From positions 16,150 through 80,149 of the forward strand of contig NZ_VNJK01000008.1 of NCBI RefSeq assembly GCF_007786455.1: a stretch of 64,000 nt of DNA, written 5' to 3'. Under the pieces are notes generated by a model. That model saw only the letters and a program-made list of their open reading frames with translations, did not search any database and was not told the DNA's origin. Both the position numbers and the translations under genes were made by a program. The stretch comes from Paenibacillus agilis. GTDB lineage: Bacteria > Bacillota > Bacilli > Paenibacillales > Paenibacillaceae. Below, one piece after another: positions 45,300-54,297 of this stretch (position 1 is the first letter of the stretch; every line of letters starts with the position of its first letter).

Positions 45300-45327
45300 T
45301 AAATTTTTGCTCACAATTTGCCGATAA
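45300..45327 (+). promoter_or_regulatory. Sigma-D promoter of motAB
   Basis: TAAA at 45300-45303 and GCCGATAA at 45320-45327, with a 16-bp spacer, match the flagellar sigma-D consensus (TAAA-N15-GCCGATAT). It lies about 98 bp before the motA start, linking stator expression to the flagellar regulon. Confidence 0.85.
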
Positions 45328-45424
45328 ATAGGGTGTTGCATCGCAATTTTGTGTTCACAAGATTAAAAGCGATCGCAGCGGCAGGAAGCATCAATATACT
45401 CATGGATGAGGTGGATGTAGGATT

Positions 45425-46216
45425 ATGGAAAAATCTACGGTAATAGGCATTGTACTCGGTCTTGCCGCCGTATTGGTAGGTATGGCCCTTAAAGGAGCCC
45501 CGCTTTCCAGCCTAATCGAGCCTGCTGCAGTTATGATTATTTTTGTCGGTACGGCTGCTTCTCTCTTCATGGCTTTCCCTATGAAAGAGATTAAGAAGTT
45601 CCCGAAGCTGGTAAAAATTCTTTTCAAACAGCAGCAATTGGTCGATCGTGTACAACTAATTCAATTATTTATGGAGTGGGCGTCCATCACTCGTCGCGAA
45701 GGCTTGCTAGCACTAGAATCACGTATCGATGAAATCGACGACGACTTTCTACGTGGTGGAATGCGAATGATTATAGACGGCAACGATCAAGATTTCGTTC
45801 GTGACGTGCTCATGGAGGATATTAACGCTACCGAAGAACGTCATCGTGCCGGCGCACTTATCTTCTCGCAAGCAGGTATGTACGCACCGACACTAGGGGT
45901 TCTCGGGGCTGTTATCGGTCTAATTTCTGCCCTCTCTGATATGTCAGAGATGGACAAGCTCGCTAAAGCCATTGCAGCGGCATTCGTTGCAACGCTAATG
46001 GGTATTTTCACAGGTTATGTACTGTGGCACCCAATCGCGACGAAACTGAAACGACTGTCCTCAGCAGAAATACAAATTCGCCTTATGATGGTTGAAGGTC
46101 TATTGTCCATTCAATCTGGCGTATCTACGATTGCTATCAATCAGAAGCTCTCCGTCTTCTTGACACCTTCGGAGCGCGCAATGATGAATGAGAAGGAGGA
46201 AGGCCGAGGTGAGTAA
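45425..46216 (+). CDS. motA: Flagellar motor stator protein MotA
   Basis: Part of the proton channel that turns the flagellum. The 263 residues contain four membrane spans (residues about 1-20, 30-50, 150-170 and 185-210). The cytoplasmic loop, with RREGLLALESRIDEIDDDFL, holds the charged residues that press on FliG. APTLGVLGAVIGLISAL is the conserved third span. The start is ATG 45425, with GGTGGATG upstream. It overlaps motB. A flagellar-class promoter sits upstream. Confidence 0.94.
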   Translation: MEKSTVIGIVLGLAAVLVGMALKGAPLSSLIEPAAVMIIFVGTAASLFMAFPMKEIKKFPKLVKILFKQQQLVDRVQLIQLFMEWASITRREGLLALESRIDEIDDDFLRGGMRMIIDGNDQDFVRDVLMEDINATEERHRAGALIFSQAGMYAPTLGVLGAVIGLISALSDMSEMDKLAKAIAAAFVATLMGIFTGYVLWHPIATKLKRLSSAEIQIRLMMVEGLLSIQSGVSTIAINQKLSVFLTPSERAMMNEKEEGRGE

Positions 46217-47021
46217 GAAGCACCGCAAGGAACACCATGAAGAACACGCCGATGAGTCATGGCTTATTCCATACGCGGACTTAATGACACTCTTGCTCGC
46301 TCTCTTCCTTGTCCTCTATGCGATGAGCGCTGCCGATGCACAGAAGTTCGAACAGATGAGTGCTGCCTTCAGTTCAGCATTCAACAGCACTGGCGGGGGT
46401 AGCAATATTCTCGATCATGATTCAGCTGTCCCGCTCGAACAATCATCGAAGACGCCGAAGACGACGGATAATATGGAGATAGAAGCCGCGAAGGAACGCG
46501 CTAAAGACTTGCAGGCTCAGAAAGAACAAGAGCAGTTAGAGCAACTGCAAGCTCAATTGAACGAATATATGAAGAAGAACGGCTTATCCGATCAATTGAG
46601 TACGAAGCTTAATCATTCCGAGCTTCGAATTACGATTAAGGACAGTGCTCTATTCGACTCAGGTCATGCTACATTGAAAGAAGAGTCGGAGAAAGTTGCC
46701 GAGACTATCGGCAGTATGCTGAAGCCGTATAAAGGCTACCAAATTATTATTCGCGGACATACGGATAACGTCCCGATTAAGAATAGCCGCTTTGCATCGA
46801 ATTGGGACTTGAGCTCTGCTCGTGCACTTAACTTTATGAAAGTTGTACTGGAGCGCTCTCAGCTTAACCCGAAACACTTCCAAGCAGTCGGAATGGGTGA
46901 ATACCACCCTATCGTTTCTAACGACAATGCTGAGGGACGTGCACAGAATCGCCGTGTTGAGGTTACTATTGTTCGTAAATACAGCAATCACACCAAAACA
47001 CTTACAACACCAGCTAATTAA
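46209..47021 (+). CDS. motB: Flagellar motor stator protein MotB
   Basis: The 270-residue partner of MotA. The single membrane span carries the proton-binding Asp24 in PYADLMTLLLALF. A Glu/Gln-rich coiled linker (EAAKERAKDLQAQKEQEQ) leads to an OmpA-type peptidoglycan-binding domain (IIIRGHTDNVPI, NWDLSSARALNF). The start is GTG 46209, overlapping the motA stop by 8 nt, with AAGGAGG 9 nt upstream; an ATG inside motA at 46188 is also in frame. Proton (not sodium) coupling is inferred from the family. Confidence 0.93.
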   Translation: MSKKHRKEHHEEHADESWLIPYADLMTLLLALFLVLYAMSAADAQKFEQMSAAFSSAFNSTGGGSNILDHDSAVPLEQSSKTPKTTDNMEIEAAKERAKDLQAQKEQEQLEQLQAQLNEYMKKNGLSDQLSTKLNHSELRITIKDSALFDSGHATLKEESEKVAETIGSMLKPYKGYQIIIRGHTDNVPIKNSRFASNWDLSSARALNFMKVVLERSQLNPKHFQAVGMGEYHPIVSNDNAEGRAQNRRVEVTIVRKYSNHTKTLTTPAN

Positions 47022-47056
47022 AAAAAAGGCTGCTCATCAGAGCAGCCTTTTTTTTG
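47021..47056. terminator. Terminator after motB
   Basis: AAAAAAAGGCTGCTC/GAGCAGCCTTTTTTTT, nearly palindromic, so it can act in both directions, serving motB and the convergent kinase gene. Confidence 0.9.
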
Positions 47057-47140
47057 TAAACATATTTGTATCTCTTTGCTGAAACCGTTGGACACCACGA
47101 CGAATAATCTACCATTTCCCAAATTCATGGAATCCCACTC

Positions 47141-49468
47141 CTAACGAATTTGGAGCTGTACCTGCTCTTCCGATAAGTACTGAGACGTCATGTGCGCTGT
47201 TGGAAGTACGATCTTAACAATCGTACCTACGTGCTCTTCACTGGTAATCTCCATCGTTCCACGATGATTATAAATAATTCGTTGTGAAACCATTAGGCCT
47301 AGCCCTGTTCCTTTTTCTTTGTTCGTAAAGAAAGGATCTCCCAGACGCCCTAGATGCTCCGGTGGAATGCCTACCCCGAAGTCCTGAATGCTAATTCGAA
47401 CGTAATCCTCATTAAGCTTTTCAAGCCTTATGACCATATTGCCGCCTGTAGGCATCGCTTCTATACCATTTTTGATTACATTGATAAATACTTGCTTCAA
47501 TTGATTTTCCTCGCATAGCACTAACGGTACGTCATCAAAATGCGTAGTGAACTCAATATTATGCAAATGAGCCTGACTATCCAGTAAAGATTGAACTTCA
47601 CTTAGAATGACGCGAAGATCCTGTTCCATAAAGCGTACAGCTTGTGGTTTGGATAGTATTAAAAATTCACTGACAATTAAATTAATCCGATCCAGCTCAG
47701 ATAGCATCATATCCGTATGATATTCATTCATTTTGTGTGTCTGCTGTTGAAGCTGCAAAAATCCCTTCAACGTGGTAAGCGGATTACGAATCTCGTGAGC
47801 TACCCCTGCAGCAAGCTGACCTACCGTCGTCAACTTTTCAGAGCGCCGCAGCAACTCCTCCATCCGCTTGCGATTCGTAATATCCCTCGTGATACTAGCC
47901 CATGCAATACAATTGCCGTACTCATCATAAATTGGAGATGTACTAACACTCACTTCTAACAACCGACCATCTTTCGTAAGCCTTTGTGTCTCAAGCGCTC
48001 CTGTCGCCCGTCCAGCTAGCAACTGCCGTTCGACTTCACTATGTGAATCACTAAGCATTGGCGGTATGTTAGGCAACGACTTTCCTAACAATTCCTCCTG
48101 AGACCACCCAAACATATCAACAAAAGCTTGATTCATCCGTTCTAGCTTCCCATTCAAGTCCATAACATGAATAGCATCTGTCGATTGATTGATAAAGGAC
48201 TCCAGTTGCTCTTTCATTGCCCGATTCTCTTCATATAAAGAACGAAGCCGTGTCGTGGATTGATCCAAATTATCTGCCATTAGGTTGACTCTCGAAGCCA
48301 ATGTACCTAGTTCATCATTACGCTCAATTTCCAGAGGGCTGTGGAACTGCCCCACGGCCATCATATTAACCTTTTGCAGAATAAACTGCAGTGGACGAAT
48401 GAACGTTCCCGCAAGAATATAAGAGCCAACTAGTACAATTTCAATAAGCACTAGCCCAATTGCAATATTGTGCATCAGCTGTTCATGCAAGGTCGCAAGA
48501 AGCGGCTCCGCATCCATCACAATTCCTAGCACATACGGAGGCTTCCCATCCATTTCAATGGAAACGTAGCTCTTCATTACATTCATACCTTGAATATTCG
48601 TCTGTATAAATACAGGCTCTCCGGCTGATGCTGTTTGAATATGAAGCTTGTCCTCCTGATGCTTGAAGAGATGAGAGCCAAATCTGATCGGCTGGTCCTC
48701 TACCTTAATAAAACGAATACCGTCACTGCGTTCTGTTATAACAGGGGGTTTATCAAACGTTACTGGGTTGAAGGCGGTAACTTCCAGCAAATTCTGCTGC
48801 ATCTTCAGCGTTTGCTTGATAACCGTATCTGGCCTCGTAATTTGTAAAGTAGATTCTAGGTTATTATTACGAATGAAGGGATTGAGCATATAATCCCGTG
48901 AACCATCGTAATAATATCCCCATTTATCATCATATTGGGGATCTGATGTCGAAGCAGCAAATGGACCTGACCAGAAATTTTTGAACTTCTGGCCTTGGCT
49001 TACTGTGACCTCTCGCTGTTCAAACAGCTCTTGCATGGCGGTGTACCAAAATCCCCAGCCCTTTGTGGATAAACCAATTTCTTTAGGGTCTGATGATTGT
49101 ACAATAACAATATCGCTGCCATCGGGGGTCTTTTGTAGAAGCGAAATATGAGCGATTCCTAGTTCCTGACTAATTTCCTTCAGCTGCTCGCTGCTAATCT
49201 GTTCTACATCAGCAGGAAGTCGTGCGTTAATATATAAGGAGTCCGTGTACAACTGCATAGCTAATAAGTCGTCTATTACTTTTTCGGTCTCATAAGCTTG
49301 CTCAACAGATAAAGATATTTGCTGTGTTAGCGCAGCCATTTGGTCTTCTAATGCATCAACGAGTTTTATTTTCGTAGTATAATAATTGAGTACCATATGA
49401 AGCAATAACGCAACTAGTACAGTACATGATATAGATAATGATAGCTTTCCTTTAATCGATAACCGCAT
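47141..49468 (-). CDS. PAS-domain sensor histidine kinase, sporulation-kinase type
   Basis: A 775-residue membrane kinase without a partner regulator next to it. Order: first membrane span (residues 10-28), a large dCache-like outside domain (about 30-330), second span, HAMP (with FIRPLQFILQKVNMMAVGQF), PAS (about 425-540), HisKA and an ATPase domain. The His motif AAGVAHEIRNPLTTLKGFLQ is the form seen in KinA-KinE kinases that feed Spo0F/Spo0A. The ATPase has NVIKNGIEAMP and a GTGLGL box. A sigma-A-like promoter is at 49533-49561 and a DnaA-box cluster lies upstream. A sporulation role is inference. Confidence 0.85.
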   Translation of the reverse strand: MRLSIKGKLSLSISCTVLVALLLHMVLNYYTTKIKLVDALEDQMAALTQQISLSVEQAYETEKVIDDLLAMQLYTDSLYINARLPADVEQISSEQLKEISQELGIAHISLLQKTPDGSDIVIVQSSDPKEIGLSTKGWGFWYTAMQELFEQREVTVSQGQKFKNFWSGPFAASTSDPQYDDKWGYYYDGSRDYMLNPFIRNNNLESTLQITRPDTVIKQTLKMQQNLLEVTAFNPVTFDKPPVITERSDGIRFIKVEDQPIRFGSHLFKHQEDKLHIQTASAGEPVFIQTNIQGMNVMKSYVSIEMDGKPPYVLGIVMDAEPLLATLHEQLMHNIAIGLVLIEIVLVGSYILAGTFIRPLQFILQKVNMMAVGQFHSPLEIERNDELGTLASRVNLMADNLDQSTTRLRSLYEENRAMKEQLESFINQSTDAIHVMDLNGKLERMNQAFVDMFGWSQEELLGKSLPNIPPMLSDSHSEVERQLLAGRATGALETQRLTKDGRLLEVSVSTSPIYDEYGNCIAWASITRDITNRKRMEELLRRSEKLTTVGQLAAGVAHEIRNPLTTLKGFLQLQQQTHKMNEYHTDMMLSELDRINLIVSEFLILSKPQAVRFMEQDLRVILSEVQSLLDSQAHLHNIEFTTHFDDVPLVLCEENQLKQVFINVIKNGIEAMPTGGNMVIRLEKLNEDYVRISIQDFGVGIPPEHLGRLGDPFFTNKEKGTGLGLMVSQRIIYNHRGTMEITSEEHVGTIVKIVLPTAHMTSQYLSEEQVQLQIR

Positions 49469-49532
49469 AATTCACCTCTGAACACAAAGCAACCACGATA
49501 AAATTATTATGGTTTATTATGGAACAACTATG

Positions 49533-49561
49533 ATCATACCTAGTCCACCCCTATTTGTCTA
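49533..49561 (-). promoter_or_regulatory. Predicted sigma-A promoter of the kinase gene
   Basis: On the minus strand, TAGACA (5/6), a 17-bp spacer and TATGAT (5/6) lie 65 bp upstream of the kinase ATG. The DnaA boxes are 72 bp further upstream of its -35 element. Confidence 0.7.
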
Positions 49562-49632
49562 TCGATTTCTATAAAGCTCACTTGTGTGTAAAGAGTTGCA
49601 ATTGATCGATATGTTACCTACAATTAAAGTTG

Positions 49633-49725
49633 TTATCAACAAGTTATTCACAGTTCGTGTGAATTAGGGATAATATGTGTATAAGTCTGTGGATAAGCCT
49701 CCACTTATGCACAGGATTATCAACA
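49633..49725. promoter_or_regulatory. Cluster of six DnaA boxes
   Basis: Boxes: TTATCAACA 49633-49641, TTATTCACA 49644-49652, TGTGTATAA 49676-49684, TGTGGATAA 49688-49696 (the perfect TTATCCACA on the other strand), TTATGCACA 49705-49713 and TTATCAACA 49717-49725. A seventh weak match, TGTGAATTA, is at 49658. All fit TTATNCACA to within one base. The cluster is not beside dnaA, so it is more likely a DnaA-binding regulatory or titration site than the replication origin. Confidence 0.8.
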
Positions 49726-49833
49726 TTGTGTTAACAACGAATATTTGTTCGGTGCATAAGACCTAGTTCATGTCGAATCGCCTGCAAACTTTTGATAACA
49801 TAGACCTATACGATAAAGCATAACTGCTAATAG

Positions 49834-50372
<539 letters not shown>

Positions 50373-50382
<10 letters not shown>

Positions 50383-50561
50383 ACAACTGCTTGCTTATGC
50401 TCTCTTTGATGTTGATAATACCTGATTATGACTTGATCAGTCTCTTCACTAATGCGCAATACACGTGGGTCAGTCAGTACTTCGCAATGAAGAGCTACCT
50501 CACACAGCTTCGCACGAAGCTCGTCCAGTTGCTTCAGCAGTGAACATTGCATCCCTATCAC
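50373..50561 (-). CDS. Spo0E-like sporulation regulatory (aspartyl-phosphate phosphatase) protein
   Basis: A 62-residue helical hairpin of the Spo0E family, whose members remove phosphate from Spo0A~P and so hold back sporulation. The signature region reads RISEETDQVIIRYYQ, close to the family pattern S-x-E-x-D-x-[LV]-I-x-x-[YF]. It lies convergent to tadA and near a sporulation-type kinase, so opposite inputs to the phosphorelay are encoded together. The start is assigned as ATG 50561. Confidence 0.75.
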
Positions 50562-50929
50562 CCACTCCTTCTCTTATATTAACTTGCTACTTTTCACCGT
50601 ACGATTTATTACCCATATCTTTATTAACACGTACACAGAATAGAAAAGAAAAATAGCTAGATAACGAAATAGAATCGTCTTAAAGGTATTTTACGTTGTT
50701 TCAATAATTTGTAAATAGGTTAGGCAAATGATTATGTATGATTTTTTTCGTCACTTTTACTAATTAATGTTGATAAGCGACTTTATCGATAACACTCAAC
50801 CCTAGATTGCCTTCCCGAGAAACTTAAAGCATTGGAATCAATCTCATATTTAATAAAAAAAGTGCTTAGGTCATTCTGTAGAATAACCTAAGCACCTTTC
50901 TTAATTACTATGATTATATAATTGCTGTA
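50562..50929. other. AT-rich gap between the Spo0E-like and lipoprotein genes
   Basis: 368 bp. It contains the lipoprotein terminator (50855-50897) and the upstream region of the Spo0E-like gene. I see no gene and no SRP RNA signature. Confidence 0.5.
50855..50897 (-). terminator. Terminator of the lipoprotein gene
   Basis: GTGCTTAGGT...ACCTAAGCAC with an inner ATTC/GAAT stem. The minus strand continues TTTTTTTATT. Confidence 0.9.
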
Positions 50930-51991
50930 TTAGAAGTTACCTGCTTCCAACTCTTGCATTGTAATTGTGTCCGTTGGTGCTGGCTTGAATTGTTGCTTCT
51001 TGTTGATATCTTTCAGCTTCGTATCGATCTGAGCACCGATTTTCATTGTTTCGCCTTCTTGTGTTAAATCAACGTTAATAACAAATGAAGTTAACACAGG
51101 GTAACCATCTTTATCGATTGCTGTAGTGAAGCTGATATCATTGATTTTAAGCACTTTCTTCATTTCTTCCAAACCTTTTTTGAGGTCGCCCTCTGTAAGT
51201 GCTTTAAGTTCTTTCTTCGCTTTCTCTACCTCTGCTGCTGTCATTTCGCCGCCTAGCAACTTGCTGTACTCAGCCTTCGCCACTACATCAAGCAATGCCG
51301 GCAAAGCATCTTTTACAAGCGTGTTCGCTGCTTGATCAACATTTTCATTCGTAATGGAGAATTTCACAACTTGCTTCGCTTGGATGTCTCCAGGAAGCTT
51401 AGCATCCTTCACAGCTACATCAGAGAAGAATGTTTTCTCATCGAACTTAGCTACGAAACTTGTATAAACATCATTGTAGAACTTGTTCATAAGCTCTACA
51501 TCTTTAGCTGTAGGCAAAATATCTTGACCTGCTTCTTTAGCTAGTTCCTTCATATCCATTTCAATGAATTTACCAGTCAATTCTGCTGGGAAACCAGGTA
51601 TAGGAAGACTAGGAACCTTCATATACATTTTCTCGCTGTTCATCATAATTGGAAGCTTGAAGCTGAATGACATGTCGCCTTCCAATTTTACATCTAGATC
51701 CATTTCAGCTTGTACCGGCTCATTTTGCATTTTACCGCTCACAGAAAGACTAGCATTTTTCAACATTTGAACGATCATTGCGGAGCTTGGATCACTTTGC
51801 AGCAATGATGGTGGAAGTTGAAGGTCATTAACCTTTACCGTTGTTTCAAAGCCGTAGCTCTTCATTTCAGTCATTTTCTGCATAGCAGTCTTAGAAGCAG
51901 CCGCTGGGCTTTCCTTTTGACCACAACCAGCAATTACTAACGTCATTGCAAATAGAAGCACAAGTGTGCTCTTCATCCATTTTTTATTCAC
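50930..51991 (-). CDS. Lipoprotein, DUF6612-like, function unknown
   Basis: A 353-residue lipoprotein. The signal and lipobox are STLVLLFAMTLVIAGCG, with the modified Cys in AGCG. I start it at GTG 51991 (GGGAG 8 nt upstream); the ATG at 52006 lies too close to its AAGG. The mature part is a beta-rich, LolA/LppX-like scaffold (MQKMTEMKSYGFETTVKV, MYMKVPSLPIPG), similar to DUF6612 lipoproteins of Bacillota. Function is unknown; lipid or peptide binding is possible. Confidence 0.75.
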   Translation of the reverse strand: MNKKWMKSTLVLLFAMTLVIAGCGQKESPAAASKTAMQKMTEMKSYGFETTVKVNDLQLPPSLLQSDPSSAMIVQMLKNASLSVSGKMQNEPVQAEMDLDVKLEGDMSFSFKLPIMMNSEKMYMKVPSLPIPGFPAELTGKFIEMDMKELAKEAGQDILPTAKDVELMNKFYNDVYTSFVAKFDEKTFFSDVAVKDAKLPGDIQAKQVVKFSITNENVDQAANTLVKDALPALLDVVAKAEYSKLLGGEMTAAEVEKAKKELKALTEGDLKKGLEEMKKVLKINDISFTTAIDKDGYPVLTSFVINVDLTQEGETMKIGAQIDTKLKDINKKQQFKPAPTDTITMQELEAGNF

Positions 51992-52326
51992 AATCAGATC
52001 TCCCATCCTTATAAAATATCTAATTCATCAGCATCTCTTTATGCCCATTAGATTTTACCCTAATTTACCTAAAAAGAAAACCGTCTATTTGAATATTTTT
52101 TTGTGAAATTTAGGGACTTTTGTCCCCTTTTCACTGTACTAGCCTCAGTTTTATAAGTTATACAAATCTAAAATATTACAAAAACATATTATTTTACAAA
52201 TATAAACTTCCTTCTTCAATTATGCGGTTGAAGCATTTATAAAAGTTAAATAACAAAGAGGCACCTCACTGTTCATCTGAACAATGAAGATACCTCTTTT
52301 CTAGATTATCTCTGATAGAGATGATT
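51992..52326. other. AT-rich gap upstream of the lipoprotein
   Basis: 335 bp with the YitT terminator (52250-52300) at its right. The rest is AT-rich with no feature that I can support. Confidence 0.5.
52250..52300 (-). terminator. Terminator of the YitT-family gene
   Basis: AAAGAGG...CCTCTTT with inner TGTTCA/TGAACA stems. On the minus strand TTTGTTATTT follows. Confidence 0.8.
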
Positions 52327-53250
52327 CTAATGTATATCCTTCTTCTTAAATCTGCCGCCTTTAACATCATGGATATTCCCAATAGCAAGGAACGCTTGCT
52401 CATCCAATTCTTCGACGATAGTCTTCAGCTTCGACTCTTCCAAACGTGTAATGACCGTAAAGATGACCTTCTTGTCATCCCCTGAGAAGCCACCTTCTCC
52501 ATTTAGGTACGTAACGCCACGTCCAAGACGATACTGCAGCGCATCCCCAATTTCCTTGTAATTGTCGCTAATGATCCAAACTGACTTGGAATCATTAAGA
52601 CCTTCGATGGTAATATCAATCATTTTAAAGGCAATGTAATAAGCAAGTAGTGAGTACATTGCTTCTTGCCAGCCAAACACGAAACCTGCTAGAACCATAA
52701 TGAACAAGTTGAAGATCATAACCGTTTCACCAACGGAAAATGGCGAGCGCTTATCAAATAAAATAGCTACGATTTCTGTTCCGTCTAGCGATCCGCCAAA
52801 TCGAATCACGAGACCAACGCCAATTCCGAGAATCATACCTCCGTATACAACGGCCAAGAAGCTGTTTGTCACGAATGGTTCTACATTGTGTAAAAGGACC
52901 GTACTTACAGACATCACAGAAATACCAAGAAGTGTGGATAAGGCAAACGTCTTACCAATCTGCTTATAGCCGATTATGAGGAACGGAAGGTTGAGCAAGA
53001 ATAAGTACACACCCAAGGGTATGCCCGTCAAATAAGACAAAATGATTGAAATACCTGCGATCCCGCCATCTGTCATTTGATTCGGTACAAGGAACAGCTC
53101 TAGACTGACTGCCATAAGAATAGCGCCTAGTGTAACGAAAAAGACGCGCTGCATAATTTTGCCTATACTCGTTTTTGTGTGCTGATGCATCCGCTTCGGC
53201 TTCGGCATCGAAGAATTTGCTTTCTTAGTCTTAACTTTAGTGTCGGACAA
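52327..53250 (-). CDS. YitT family membrane protein
   Basis: A roughly 307-residue protein with five membrane spans (from MQRVFFVTLGAILMAVSLEL) and a C-terminal cytoplasmic DUF2179 domain (GRGVTYLNGEGGFSGDDKKV). The family is widespread in Bacillota; its function is unknown. I prefer TTG 53250 (AAAAGGGGTGG upstream) to the ATG at 53268: a TATAAT lies so close to that ATG that its message would have almost no leader. The N-terminal 30 residues are basic and Lys-rich. Confidence 0.85.
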   Translation of the reverse strand: MSDTKVKTKKANSSMPKPKRMHQHTKTSIGKIMQRVFFVTLGAILMAVSLELFLVPNQMTDGGIAGISIILSYLTGIPLGVYLFLLNLPFLIIGYKQIGKTFALSTLLGISVMSVSTVLLHNVEPFVTNSFLAVVYGGMILGIGVGLVIRFGGSLDGTEIVAILFDKRSPFSVGETVMIFNLFIMVLAGFVFGWQEAMYSLLAYYIAFKMIDITIEGLNDSKSVWIISDNYKEIGDALQYRLGRGVTYLNGEGGFSGDDKKVIFTVITRLEESKLKTIVEELDEQAFLAIGNIHDVKGGRFKKKDIH

Positions 53251-53327
53251 AAGGCCACCCCTTTTCATCTATATGTATTTATTATAACGGATTACAAGGA
53301 TAGGCGCATTGTGTATGCAGAAATATG

Positions 53328-53384
53328 AAATAAAAAACAGCCCCCTGCGTATCCATTTTCACGGATAAATTACAGGGAAGCTGC
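53328..53384 (-). terminator. Terminator of the small spore-protein operon
   Basis: CAGC-CCCTG/CAGGG-GCTG with an inner ATCC/GGAT stem. On the minus strand a TTTTTTATTTC tract follows. Confidence 0.8.
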
Positions 53385-53409
53385 TGAATTGATTTATTAC
53401 AAACGCCAA

Positions 53410-53568
53410 CTATCCTTCTGGATTATGATGAGAAACATGGTTTTTACTCTTTACCTTTTTAGAACCAGACAGCGGCTCTTGTAAAGCTCCATGATCGCCA
53501 CCTGAATGATGCTGTTTCTGTTGGGACTGTGCTTCTGGTACAGGCACTGCTTTTGATTTACCCGCCAT
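53410..53568 (-). CDS. sspP: Small acid-soluble spore protein P
   Basis: A 52-residue protein with the SspP signature EPLSGSKKVKSKNHVSHHNP near its C terminus. SASPs of this minor class occur in the spore core. I start at ATG 53568 (GAGGAG 8 nt upstream); the reading frame from 53616 overlaps the upstream gene. It is the last gene in a three-gene unit with two unknown small proteins. Confidence 0.85.
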   Translation of the reverse strand: MAGKSKAVPVPEAQSQQKQHHSGGDHGALQEPLSGSKKVKSKNHVSHHNPEG

Positions 53569-53587
53569 TGTACTAGCTCCTCTCCCT

Positions 53588-53755
53588 CTATCGAGAATCT
53601 GATGCAGGGCTGTCATGATTCAATTCATCTTGGTGACGTCTGTCGTCATGATCTTGCTGCAATTGTTGAGCATGATGACTGTTAACAGCCTCTTCTTCCA
53701 GCCTGCTCACAACATTAGACAAGTTCTTATCTACATGATTTTTTGCTTGAGTCAT
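53588..53755 (-). CDS. Small hydrophilic protein in the sspP operon
   Basis: A 55-residue protein from ATG 53755, with GGAGGAG 5 nt upstream. It is very hydrophilic and rich in His, Gln, Asp and Glu (SRLEEEAVNSHHAQQLQQDH), without hydrophobic span. No family is recognised. Its place before sspP suggests a spore protein. It follows the 126-residue gene closely. Confidence 0.6.
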   Translation of the reverse strand: MTQAKNHVDKNLSNVVSRLEEEAVNSHHAQQLQQDHDDRRHQDELNHDSPASDSR

Positions 53756-53775
53756 GATTGCTCCTCCTGATTCCA

Positions 53776-54156
53776 TTAATGCACGTGGTAATCACCATCA
53801 TCTGCGGAACGTGTATGAGTGATACTCTGCAATGTCTGGGCACATTCATGAATCTGACGCACATAGTTTTGTGCCAGCTCTTGAATGACCGGTGTGTGTT
53901 CACCTACATTTTGTCCATCACGTTCTACATCGATCAACTGTACGCGGACTTCACGGGGATCCAAGTAGGAACAGGCGAAGTCAAATGAATACTGTTGTCG
54001 ACCCGCTGTATCAATATGAATGCGTAGGCCACTCGGATTCGCCTCATCAGCATTTACCGTAGCCTTGTCCGACGGATCTAACGTCGTAGGCAGCGTCTGC
54101 TGCCAAGCTTGCACCAAAACGTCCTGTTGGACAGGAATGGCTCCTTCTCTACTCAT
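53776..54156 (-). CDS. Protein of unknown function in the sspP operon
   Basis: A 126-residue soluble protein, Gln/Asp-rich, without signal peptide. ATG 54156 is preceded by GGAGGTG. It begins SREGAIPVQQDVLVQAWQQT and contains RIHIDTAGRQQYSFDFACSY, and ends in a His-rich tail (DDGDYHVH). No family is recognised. It is the first gene of the unit that ends with sspP, so a forespore role is likely but unproven. A TGAATA (54247-54252 complement), resembling a sigma-G -35 element, lies about 90 bp upstream without a convincing -10. Confidence 0.6.
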   Translation of the reverse strand: MSREGAIPVQQDVLVQAWQQTLPTTLDPSDKATVNADEANPSGLRIHIDTAGRQQYSFDFACSYLDPREVRVQLIDVERDGQNVGEHTPVIQELAQNYVRQIHECAQTLQSITHTRSADDGDYHVH

Positions 54157-54297
54157 GAACCAACACCTCCATTGAGTTCAATTACATTGTGTGGACGAAC
54201 AAGCCTTTTTATACAAAGCACTTCGTTATCGATAAAAGAGGGCATGTATTCATGCACCATTTAACGTCAGCCCATGGAACTGCATCGATCGTCAACT

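Noticed and set aside
49633..49725. Replication origin (oriC)
   Set aside because: DnaA boxes are dense, but dnaA/dnaN are not beside it, and the rRNA-guaB order places oriC beyond the right end of the window. I keep it as a DnaA-binding cluster.
49771..49777. Spo0A box (TGTCGAA) upstream of tadA
   Set aside because: A 7-mer occurs several times by chance in 64 kb; one more is at 27749. Single copies are not enough for a call.
50383..50930. SRP RNA (scr) after tadA
   Set aside because: In B. subtilis scr follows tadA, but the conserved SRP Alu and GGAA-loop sequences are not seen here.
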